Shown: positions 24,690 to 35,263 of the stretch, one piece after another
Layout: each line of letters begins with the position of its first letter
How positions within the stretch are numbered: position 1 is the first letter of the stretch
Assembly (NCBI RefSeq): GCF_030265065.1
Contig: NC_080413.1
Location: 23,802,001-23,866,000, forward strand
Source: Corythoichthys intestinalis
Taxonomy: Eukaryota > Chordata > Actinopteri > Syngnathiformes > Syngnathidae
DNA length: 64,000 nucleotides
Direction: 5' to 3'
Program-made: the position numbers and the translations under genes
Notes under the pieces: model-generated
The model's input: only the letters and a program-made list of their open reading frames with translations
Database searches by the model: none
What the model was told of the DNA's origin: nothing

Positions 24690-25660
24690 AATTGTTGTTG
24701 GAATTTATTCCCCCCGGCCAAAGCTGCACGGAAACGGCAGCTGAACAGAAATGGTGCTCCGTTGTTTACCGTCCCCGCGAGCCAAACCAGGAGGAAGCAA
24801 AACTCCGCGCGTTCCTGTGTTAACCCTTTGTACTGACTCCATGTTCCAAAAGTTTGAAGACTCACCGACAGCAGGTTGACAATTTATTCGTCGACAATGG
24901 TCAAAGAACAAGGCAAAAATAGACTGAGGGACAATTCTGGATCCAAAACAAGACTACATAGAAAATGTTTCCGAGCAGCAAATCTGTATTCTCAGTGTCC
25001 AGTGTTTAAGTCCGTGGTGCAGGAGGCCGGGCCGAAGGTGTGTCTGGGCATTGCTTTTGGGACATTCACTGTGGCCGGTTTAGGTTCATGCGTGGATGGG
25101 ACGTGGTTGCCACAGCAACCGACGCTGGTCTTGTCACAAGCGCCCGCTATCAACTTTGTTATCCGGGCTGGCGCTACTTGTTTTAGGACAAAGCGCACTA
25201 GTCTTTCCTTGTTGGGAGAACTGATTGCCAGAGTTGGTGCGTCTATCTTGCTCGTGACGCACACGTTGGGCTTCTGTGATAAGATGGCGTTGTGTATCTA
25301 TTCTATTTCTTTAAACTATGGTGTATTTTACATTAGGTGTGTTAGAGTAGTGCAGTCTTACAGTAAATATGAGAAATACTATTCCCTGATATTACGTGTG
25401 TTCGAGTACTGCAAACAGACGGTGCCTACAAGAAACCACCATTTTTCCTTTTCCCCCCTCATGAGCGCCGATAAACAGTAAAGTGAATCACCTTAAGGGC
25501 ACGGAGTGTAGTCTGCCTAAACTAGTTAGATGAATGCAAACAATTATATGGTGTGTGCGAGAACTGTACCTATTCCCTTCATTGTTTAAAAGTATGTGTG
25601 CCCATCTCAGGCACACACACACTTTTAAAGTTTATTCAACATGGCTAGCGTGAGGCAGAC
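24690..25660 (+). other. GC-richer unassigned block, possible solo-LTR fossil
   Basis: This block stands out from the AT-rich surroundings. It opens with TGTTGGAATTTATTCC and may close with TTTATTCAACA, giving TG...CA ends like a solo LTR, but no target duplication is convincing. It carries a 195-codon frame from an ATG at 24897 with no recognisable domain. The family cannot be named from sequence alone. Confidence 0.25.
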
Positions 25661-26102
25661 CGTTTTAGCGACTCGATGGGTTCTCATTTAAAACTATTTA
25701 CCGCGGATTGGAACACATTCCTCAGCTCCCGTTCGCCATCTTTGAGACTTCTGCCGCGCAAGAGTGATGTTGCTCGCCAAGAAGTCACGCAAACTAATGA
25801 TTGCATGGATGATTTTGGGCTTCAGAGGCAAATAAGGAGATGGTCCCAGACTAGTTTGAAGAATACAGGGAGAATTGCCTGGCACTTCCAGGCAAAAGAA
25901 TTTTGTCTACAGAACATTTCACCATCTTTCAAGTTTATCCCTCATTTTGCCAGTTCCAATGAAACTTTCTCCTGATACTAGAAGTTAAGTGAACGATCCA
26001 AAGTATTAATTTGAATGGAAAGAATATTCCAAAAACAATTACAACGCACCAGGAATGTTTCCAACTGAAGACTCATTGCAAAAATAATTCAGTTTAAGAA
26101 TC

Positions 26103-26108
26103 TTTATT
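26103..26108 (-). terminator. Polyadenylation signal of ZP gene 2 overlapping its stop
   Basis: On the minus strand the last codons read GAA TAA, and AATAAA spans the stop codon itself. The 3' untranslated region is therefore minimal, as in ZP gene 1. Confidence 0.8.
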
Positions 26109-29100
26109 CAGATTTAAAGAGATGAATTGGTCCAGATGAGATGCGCCTTTGCAGGGTTGAGTTGGTGCTTCTTCGTGCTAAAATTGGAAAATTTTATAAG
26201 CCATGTTGTCATGACGGACTCAAAACATTTGTAATCGTACACTCACCCCTTTTGAATCCTTTGTTTCCATGAAATCCAGTAATCCCATGACTGCGACGTG
26301 GACATTGACCTCTGCACAAGCCTTCCGAGTCACCATTTGTGTCACATACCATTGCGTTGCAGTGGATGTAGATCTAAAATACAGAATTCAGTTAGGATAA
26401 TTTCACTGTATAGGTTTAATGAAATTGTGTACCTCATCTTTCAGAATCTCATCCTCTTTTGTAAATGTGAACATCTTAATAGAGAAGCGCTTGAAGTGAG
26501 ATGGGATGTTGACCCGGGCATCAGATACAACAGGGTGGAAGAGCGTCACGTAGGCGTCATCTTTGTTCTCGCAGCTGGAGGGGGGCGTGCATTAAACTAC
26601 TGGTAGAAGAGTAAAATTTAAAACAAGTAAAACTCACGTGTCAATAATAAGGTCCCAACTAGGCAGTGTATTTCCATCTTCATGAGCAGTGGCCCAGCAG
26701 CTTTCCAAAATGAGCTCCAGGGAAGGATCGTTGGAGCGAGTCAGCTCTACCTCAAAGTACAGAGGTTCCCTGAGGTGTTTTACTACTGGGTAATCTTCAA
26801 CTTTGTAGAAGTAGTAATAGGAGGAATCTGAAGAATAAACTCAAATTAACCAGTTTCTTTAGCCAACATTTTTATGCATTCTTACCATGAGCTAGTCTCA
26901 TTTGTACATCAAGTTGTCCCAATCCAATCTCTGCTGAGGGGTAAGTGCTGCGCGACTTGTAGCCAAATGTAAGCGTCTGAGTGGCATTGACTTTGTAGTA
27001 GCAGGATACCGTTTGCCTACAAGAGAATATTGCGGCTGAGGCACGAATGACTGCCATAATGTAATCAGAATGATGACTTGCCTATATTCAGGATCAGTAG
27101 GTGATGTATAGGAAGGTGCTTTGTTGTTGTAATACAGGCCAATCTCATTTTGGTACATGATGTAGTTTTCCAGGAACTGAGAAAACAAGCATTAGGCCAC
27201 ACTCCAATACTACCATATGTTTAGGACTAAGCCGCTACTTTTCCACCCTTCATTTTGAATCCTGCAGCTTATTTGGGTTAATAGTAGTCAACCATTTGAC
27301 GGCGGTGTCCTAAGACTTCCATAATTGTGACATGACAGATGTCAGCAAGTATAGCCAGCAAATTATGCACAGTTTATGTCCAACTCAGATCTTTAACATC
27401 CATTCAAAAGTGAGAATTTGCTGGATGACACCCGTCATAAGCATCCATTAATGCTCACGATTACAATTATCTTATGGCACTACTGTCAAATAAAGTGTTA
27501 CCAAATACATTATCCAGCAATTAATGAAACTGGAACAGTAACTGAAGAAATTTGCACAGAACATTAAGATCGTTTACAACTGTTGTGCTGCAATGCATGC
27601 TATGAGGCATGTTGGAAAACAAGTGTTGACTGTCTCCAAGGGAGCAGTGATTGGCAAATGAAGATTCTTTAAGAAAATAATTCACTCTTAGACTTATTTT
27701 GCCACTGTCAAAGTTAAGAGTTAATATTGTTCAGGGTAAATATCCCATAACACAGTGAGGACAGCTGCACCTTTGAACAAATGCCGTTTGTGTCAAATTT
27801 GGTGGTGGCTTATAGTCCAAAAATTACAACAGTCTTTCACATAAAAGCTTACCGTTCTAGAGGTTCCACAGGAATCAACATTGAAGGAGAAGTAGGCGAA
27901 TCGGTCATCACTAAAGACTGGTTTACAAGACTTATCCTTGAGTGTTAGCCATTTGGGGGTGAGGTTGGGAACAGACTCCACCTTGACAGCTAATGCATTC
28001 ATGGTTCCATTTGGATGGCACACTGAGGACAAGGGAATGAGGTCATCAAGTGGATCTGCCTTTACGACACCATCTACGATTTTTCTGACCAGATTAATAT
28101 CAACTGCCATGTCCTTCAGAATGCATTTTTAAATTAGCAATTGGATCATTTCTATTACAACCTTAGAAAGTCAAGTTGAAATAAAATCTTACCAGTAGTC
28201 TTTAAAGGGAAGTTGCAAGCCAAGTAAAGATCAGCAAGCATCCAATTGTTGTTTGGCTCCCACAGCATCACATCAAGTCTGGCTCTGATTGAATCAGAGG
28301 TTATGTGCTGTGAAAAAAAACGAACAATTTAGAGAATGCAGTTTCAAGTTGGCATGCGTTATGATGAGGCACATGGTACCTCAAAGGCAACTTCTTTAAC
28401 AGTGAAGGGAACAACAAAGTTTATGTGGGTGTCATTCTCTTGCAATTTGAAGGCTTGTGCTAGCTCAGGAGTCAGTGGCTGATACCCAACCAGAGTCTGG
28501 AAATTTTTGCCTTGACTTCCGAATTTCACTTCGACGTAGAAGTGATTCTGATCACAAGTGCCTTGAATGGTGGGAAGAACTTCACAAAGGACAAAAAGTT
28601 ACTTTAAAATGTTGCTAATGTGACCATTCAAAAGCCCAAATAGCTTACCAACATCTTGCAGAGATGCCACCAACTCTACTGGGTGAGCAAAAGGAGATGC
28701 TTCAGGATGGACCAAGAAACCAAAGACTAGTTGAAGGGTGTATGTTGTTACCAGGGGCTCAGGATTCTGCAAATGGATGAGATTATTATAAATCACACAA
28801 GAGTTGAGATGTTAAAATTACTTACATGTTTGTGGACTTCAGCAGCAGCAAATGGAACATTTAAAGAGAAGCTCTTCATGCCACCAGGATTTCTGTGCTC
28901 TTGTATAATGAAGCCCTTGGCGTGGCATGCTTCCAAAGTAAATGTGCCGGTGGAGAATGTGATGTTCTTCAACTCAACATCATCAAGAAAGGTGCCTATG
29001 TGGATGTTGAACACCCTCTCCTCTGCATTGGTATCTGAAAGGGGTAACAATGAAAGCTGCTGTTAACCATAAAGAAATGTAAGTGTTGATAAGGTTGCAC

Positions 29101-31017
29101 ATTACCAGCTGAAAATGTTCAAAAAGATCATTTATTACAGCGGTGGAATTTGTAACTTACAGTCAACAACCTGGGGTTGCCTGGGCATAAGAGGTGTGGT
29201 GATGGGGAACAGAATTTTGTATCTGGTATCTTCTTGAGTTCTCTCAGACCTCCAGAGCACTTCAAGCATAGGCTCCACTGTGTAGGTCATGTGGTACTGG
29301 TAATCTGGGGCATGGCTCTGCAATTATGTATAGCCATTTTAAATAAATCATGTAGATGGACATGCATCATACTAGATGTGGGCCACAGCGAACCTTGTTG
29401 TAGCCATCAGGAGAACCCACAGGGATCTCTAAAACAATGTGAAAGTCTGTTGCTGACAAGGCGTAGCCACGTGTGGCCATCTGACGACGATCCAGGCGCT
29501 GTCCATTAATGCCCATGTACATTTCTAGAATCTTTACCGTCCCGTCCAGAAGTGGCGTGACACGGCGAGGGACATGCCAAGAGATCACGTCTTCAGTGAA
29601 AAGGACCCCACCTATTGGAAGGAATGCGCAATACATTAAAACCGTTCAGATTTCCATTCTCCGTGTGAAGCAGCTAAACAGGACACTCTTTTTTTTTTTT
29701 TTTAAAGGATCCCTGAGGGGGCTTGCCATTAGCCTTGTTGTAAATACAACAGACCACCACAACAAATTGAGCACTCAGGAAAGAAAACAAGTTCAAAATG
29801 AAATACGACCACCCAGTTCGCTCCGAAACACCTCATCAGCCCAAAGAAAACTCCCTCTGCTGGTCAACTCAGAACCTACAGGCAACAAGCCATTAATGGC
29901 ATCAATTAACCCTAAAAATTTGGATCAGAGGCTGGATTTGTATACATCCTAGATTACCTACCAAATCTTATTTTAATCTGTCCATGAATGGTAGAGTAGG
30001 AATAATTTTAGGTCTGCAATCATTTAATCTAATGTACAGGATTTACGTGAGTCATTAAATGGATTGTCAAAATGCAGGCCTTAAAAAGCATTAAACTAAA
30101 CATTTGGGGAATTAAAAATTAACGTGTAGAATAACTACATCTGAGTTCTATCATCAGATAGCCTGGTTAAGAGAACATATGATCTCTTACACAGTAATGA
30201 GCAGATACAATCAGCTACCTGATAATATTGACCTTATCAGTTTTGAGCCAAGAAAAAAAAAAAAATTGCACAATTAACAGTCTTACCTGTAGGGCAAGCA
30301 GCGGCCATGTTCATTACAGTCAAACCTTCAGGTGACTTGTGGTAGACTCCAACCTTGAGAATCTCCATTGGGACACCAGCCACCTAAAGCAGCATGAGCA
30401 TTAGTTATAGGCTACTGCAGTTGAATTTCATTTAAGAAAAAGCATGGTTTTGTGTAGTGCTCACATCCTCAGAATAGGTTTTCGCTGTATTGTAGGGGCT
30501 TCTCACAACCATACGGTTAGCGGTGGTCATCGCTTGGCATCCAGCTCGTTCAGCCTCACTCTTCATCAAAACGACCGCCTCTGGTGTGTAGAAAGTCATC
30601 TTCCAGATGCCATACTCTGCACTAGGGGTCTAGAAAAGGAAGTTCTCTTTAATGACAGAAAAGTGAACAGCCATTCAGTTTCATATCAACTTACACTAGG
30701 GACAACATTCTTCGAGTTCTCATCGCCTTTATCTGGAACTGGTGGGGGCATGTAGGCCGACACCTAAAATTGAAAATATTAAATTTTTGAGCGCCAACAC
30801 TTGAACAAGCACAAAAGCCACCTACTTCCATGTAGTTTCTGTCACAAAGAATCTCTCTGGTGGCCCAGCGGGTGTAGCTGCAAGTCTTCATCACATTATG
30901 GGTGACCAGATCTGATGGTTTAGTGCTGTACATTCGCAGTCTTAGGCCAACGGTAAAGGTAGAGTCGTCCTACACACATAAAAAGTTTAAAGAGAACTTT
31001 AGCTACACCAGGTAAAT

Positions 31018-31048
<31 letters not shown>

Positions 31049-31847
31049 GGGTTAACTGCAATCGCTGCAGATTTGTTCAGACTAAGCCAATTTCATTGAT
31101 TTGCTTTGAGTTCAACCAAACTGAAGCTTTGTGTGCAATTTATGGAAAACATTAACAATCGGGATTTGAAAAATTACTTTAAACTCCTTAATAGTAACCG
31201 CACAAAGGTCACCTACTGAAGAACAATTTGTTTAGTCAGGCCAATTACCGCTACCTAGTGGCATCATCTTTGCATTTCCTGCCACTGCTAGCAAAAAGCC
31301 TCATAAAACATACTTTGTTGTCCACATGGCAGCCCATCAGTGATGTGTAGATTCTGGTGTTACCCCAGGGGTCAGACTCCATGCTGTAGCCACACTGAGC
31401 AGCCAAGGTAGGTGTTAGCACAATGTGTTGGGTGCCATCTGTGGGAGAGGGAACACCATTTTCATTTTGTCAAGTATTGACTCAGCCAGTTTGAGACCAA
31501 ACTACTCACTGATAGCCTCCACTTCTAGTTGGTTCCCTATCGCCAGGGCTTTATCCAGCGAGAGCCTCATCAGGTTACCCACGCAGTCAGTCTTCAAGCC
31601 ACCTGCAGTAAAATACACTATGGGATTAAGTCCTGAAGAGACAAAACAAAAAAATAAAAACATAGCTCACTTGGCGCTGGATTTAGCTTAGTATTTGGCT
31701 TTGCTTGACTGAGGGCTATCAACACAGCCAGCAGGCTCCGTATCAGTCTGTCATAACGAAACAAATACAGATGAAATCAATCAGAAATTAATTTTGTGCC
31801 AGCAGTTAGAAAAAGAGGCATACTTACACATTCTCAGAATTCACCAT
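26104..31847 (-). CDS. Egg-coat ZP-domain glycoprotein, gene 2 (ZPAX/ZP2-like)
   Basis: Twenty-one exons join into 911 codons: 31828-31847, 31671-31747, 31510-31602, 31314-31438, 30826-30969, 30695-30763, 30465-30629, 30287-30383, 29394-29611, 29161-29317, 28826-29034, 28649-28766, 28380-28579, 28193-28307, 27853-28022, 27082-27176, 26886-27016, 26638-26827, 26433-26574, 26247-26373 and 26104-26177. It is a paralogue of gene 1, with the same exon order and several identical exon lengths (157, 115, 170, 131, 190, 142). A signal peptide (IRSLLAVLIALSQA) leads into the long N-terminal part. The ZP domain follows from about residue 602 (CHPNGTMNALAVKV, DDRFAYFSFNVDSCG, EPLYFEVEL, ESCWAT, IYIHCNAMVC). 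A basic KRARR near the C-terminus could be a processing site. The product should be a secreted egg-envelope polymer subunit. Intron 16 has a GC donor. Confidence 0.92.
27211..27832. mobile_element. MITE filling intron 15 of ZP gene 2
   Basis: It runs from TACCATATGTTTAGGACTAAGC to TATAGTCCAAAAATTACAAC and occupies almost all of the intron 27177-27852. It belongs to the family of the longer copies at 44068-47739 and 53572-55391, sharing 'gccgctact', 'cattttgaatcctgcagctta' split blocks and 'caaataaagtgttacc'. Confidence 0.8.
29612..30286 (-). other. Intron 8 of ZP gene 2
   Basis: This 675-bp intron contains a T-run at 29691-29703 but no recognisable element. Confidence 0.6.
31016..31051. repeat. 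(TG)n followed by a 20-base G run
   Basis: A short TG microsatellite runs into 20 uninterrupted G bases in intron 4 of ZP gene 2. Long G runs are prone to slippage and assembly error. Confidence 0.9.
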
Positions 31848-31994
31848 ATTGCAGTCAGTGTGAGTACAGCCACACCAAACACAAAAGTCACAGGAACTAG
31901 GGCACTTGCAGAGATTGGCACTAGAAGCCCAGCATGCCCCACCAACTCTGAAGTGAAGAAGGAGCTGACTGCTTTCTGATAGACTCACAACCTG

Positions 31995-32027
31995 TTTTAT
32001 ATCACTCGGAATTACGACGCCCAGGTG
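31995..32027 (-). promoter_or_regulatory. Putative promoter of ZP gene 2: TATA box and E-box
   Basis: Read on the minus strand, CACCTG (32027-32022) lies 20 bp upstream of TATAAAA (32001-31995), about 150 bp before the ATG at 31847. FIGLA-bound E-boxes upstream of TATA are established for vertebrate ZP genes. Binding here is inferred from motif and spacing. Confidence 0.5.
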
Positions 32028-32099
32028 ATCTGCATCACTAATCGGGTCACCAACACAAATGCATTCACGCACTCACCCCTTTTTAAGTCATTCTAATGG

Positions 32100-33757
32100 T
32101 TACACAAAATAAAGTGCTTCTGCTATTGCACTATACACAGATGAGACATAAGTGGAAATAGCCACGATGGTCAGTTAATATTTTTTCTGCAATACTGCAA
32201 TTCAATGCAGTGAACAAAATAGTAAGAAAATGCAGTGAACTCAATATTAAAACTTTGTTTTGTTTTTGTAAAGTAACTTTTTGCGGTTTCTGTCATTGTT
32301 ATTCTCTTGTGTTATTGTTTTTCTACAATGAAATGATGTAAATTATTTTATGTATTCATCTCCATTTGTTTTAGTGCTGCAACGATTAATCGATTAACTT
32401 GAGTAATTTGATTAGAAAAAAGCTAAGAATCAAATGTTGCTGCTTTGAGCATTCGTTTAATTCAAGTGGTATTGGGTTGTTTTGAAAGTTTTAGTTTTAT
32501 TGATTTGGGTGGATACACTGCTCTCTAGTGGCAAGAGTGAATGTGACATAACTCATTTACCATGGCTGAATTCAGTTGCTCCCTGTTAAGACCAATATAA
32601 ACTGTTTTTTTTTTTTTTTTTATGCATTCATAATTTAGTTTATGAGTATATTTAGCTGTTTTTTGTGGAAACGTGTTTGAACGATTTGTTAAGAGTATTG
32701 TCAAAAACAACAACAACAACAAAAAACATTAGCATTGTACAGCATTTAAGCTAGCGGACTTTTGCTATGCAAGTTAGTCAATTGTTCTTAGATCCTTATT
32801 TATTTACTTTTTAATACTGTTTGAGGCAAAGCTCAGGTATTTTATTGACATTTAAACGTATTTATCGCTCTTGTGAAATGAAAGTACAATTCTGCATAGT
32901 TTGAAGAAACACTTGGGAATTTTGTTTTTGCATTTAATGCTGTTTTGAAAGTCCAATCTTAGCAAGCCTTTGTTTCACATCTAATGTAAAACAAAACAAA
33001 ACAAAAAAAAAAATAAAAATAAAACAAACTTCTACTCCTACTGCTTTAAGATAGCGGCTGTTTACTAATACCGTCGAGTCTATCATTTCGCATTTAGTTC
33101 TCTAGTTTCTAGTTCATCTGCTAACTACGCTGTGTCTGTCATTTCGCATCTAGTTCTATATACATGTGATTTATACCATAGTATCATGTGGGCACAGTTT
33201 GTAGGCAATCGGTTACAGTCAGGTACTATTGGAGCCACCTAGCATCGCGTTTGCAACGGCGACGCAACTCCCATCCCTCCTCCCCACTCCTGCTCCGCTC
33301 TCTCGTCTAGGTGAGTCTGTGTTTCTCAGATTTATCTCACGTCATTCAACCAATGTAGTAACGCATACCTTTACATCCTCAGTAATGGTAATGGCGTTGC
33401 CGAGACGAGAAAAGTAATTAATTAGATTACTCACTACTGAAAAAAATAACGCCGTTATATTTTAACGCCATTATTAACAACACTGATTGTGGTTTATAGT
33501 CAAGTACGGCGTATATGTGGATTTATTTCTAAAATTTTGTGAAATTTGGCCAGTGAGGCTTATAATCAGTTGTGCTTTATAGTCCAGAAATTACGTTACA
33601 TATTTCCTTTTATTCAAATAAATATATATCTGTTTATTTCATATCGTCACACAAAATCATTTATTATCCCATAGCACTGTTTTGTCTAATTTGTGAACTA
33701 TGGGACGAGTACAAGGGGTAGCCCTTTGTTCAAGGTTTTTTATAGATATGGGGAGTG
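32100..33757. other. Intergenic DNA with MITE fragments
   Basis: A terminus AGTGCTGCAACGATTAATCG at 32373 marks one end of a common fish hAT MITE, but its other end is missing. Near 33441-33486 the stretch 'aacgccattattaacaacac' looks like the end of another. 33485-33600 is the right end of the 'accgtaatttttggactataag' family ('gctttatagtccagaaattacg'). No gene was seen. Confidence 0.55.
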
Positions 33758-33960
33758 TTATAGGCAAGGCAAGGCAAATTTATTTATATAGCACAATTCA
33801 ACACAAGGCAATTCAAAGTGCTTTACATCACATGAAGACCATAAAAATCACATTTAAATCAACACAACGTAAAAACCAAGACAAAAGATCGCATTTAATC
33901 ACAGAATAAAAATAAATAAATAAAAATAAAACAAAATAAAAATATAGACTACTGCTTCCA
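33758..33960 (+). repeat. Fish interspersed repeat with A-rich tail (SINE or LINE end)
   Basis: The sequence 'ggcaaggcaaatttatttat' followed by 'caattcaaagtgctttaca' is a very common teleost repeat. The copy ends in an (AAATA)n-like tail. Its exact class is not decided. Confidence 0.6.
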
Positions 33961-34850
33961 GCCCTGTTCTTAGTTTGCCTAGGTTTTCCACTGTTTATGT
34001 GTGTGGCAAATATAAACTGTATGGACTTGAAGATCGGGGCAGATCAATTCTTGCATCTGTTCCGGCCGGACAGCTTTTTTCTTGTCTTTCCTCAACAAAT
34101 GTACTCAGAACTTTCTTTTTGTTCCTGAATTGTGTGTCGTCATATCCTGCTCATTAAGAGAATATAAAAGAACCTGTAAAAAGAAGAAAAAACTTGTTTT
34201 CTTCTTCATGTTAGGTTTTGTGTTTGGTTTCTCCTTGTGTGACTTGTCCCTGTGATTACCCATTGCTCTCACCTGTGTGCGTTTTCCCAGTGTATCCTGC
34301 AATCTGCATCCACCTGTGTTACCCAGCTGTTCCTCGTCTCGTTACCCCTTGTCTGCGTATATAATGACCCAGTTTCTTGTCACTCCATTTTGCGTCATTG
34401 TCTATGTCTGTCTTTACCAAAGTCAAGACCCATCCAAGCCCTCGCGTACCTGTCCATCCGTTTAAGTTTTGTTGATCCATAGTCCTTTTGTTTGTACTTT
34501 GTGATTTTTGTTAGTTATTATTAAAACATTTTTTGAGTTCACTGCCTTGCTTTTTTTTTTTGTTTCCCTGCATTTGGGTCCACACCACCTGCCTGCCCGC
34601 TCATTCCTGACACTTCAGTGTGAATTACATAATATTTGATAAAAATAGCATCAGATTTATTTAAACCCTGAGAACTGTCTTCATCTTTTAATGTCACTAA
34701 AAGTGCTAGATGTCCTATCCATTTTAACTAAGAGTGGCGGAAAAAAAACAGTCGTTCATTTGCCCAACCCTGTCAAAACAGGTGGGACATCTAGCACTGT
34801 CAATGGCGGCAATTGAGTTGACTGAGTCCCCTTTAAAAGGTTAAAAATAT
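33961..34850. other. Unassigned repeat-like DNA
   Basis: 34110-34620 is richer in C and T and ends 'tgcatttgggtccacaccac...cctgacac', a kind of ending seen on repeats in many fish genomes. I cannot assign it. No gene is supported. Confidence 0.35.
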
Positions 34851-35263
34851 ATTTTGACTAGGGGTGAAACGGTACACAAAAATCTCGGTTCAGTACGTAC
34901 CTCGGTTTTGAGGTCACCGTTCGGTTCGTTTTCGGTACAGTACAAAAACAAAATGCAAAATATAAATGATAGTTTATTACACACCTCTGTGCTTTCAACA
35001 ATAGGAACATTAGCCTATACAAAGCTAGAATTCTGCTCAAAAAGTAGCAGGTATTTAAAGACAATCCAACAACAATTTGCCTTTCAGACCCCGCGTATTG
35101 GTCAGCTTTCTGAAAGAAAAAAGTCCTGTGCTAAAGAGAAAAGAAATCCCAATGACAAAGATTTTAACATGTATTTTACAAATGAAATGTCTCAATGAAT
35201 CATTTATGAACGGTTTTCAAAAGCTTTATTGGTGGATTTTCTCAAGTTAAAGCGCCACACAGA

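Noticed and set aside
24897-25481. 195-codon frame between the ZP genes as a protein gene
   Set aside because: No domain, splice pattern or promoter was seen; the block is more likely repeat-derived.
28023-28116. Open upstream extension of ZP gene 2 exon 15 (reads AVDINLVRKIVDGVVKADPL)
   Set aside because: The candidate acceptor at the end of CTGAAG puts it out of phase with exon 14, and the homologous exon of gene 1 is exactly 170 bp, matching the shorter form.
31016-31051. G-run as a structured regulatory element
   Set aside because: It adjoins a TG microsatellite in an intron and looks like slippage.
31824-32072. Longer N-terminus for ZP gene 2 from upstream in-frame sequence
   Set aside because: The in-frame extension has no ATG in good context and runs up toward the TATA box; the ATG at 31847 leads into a proper signal peptide.
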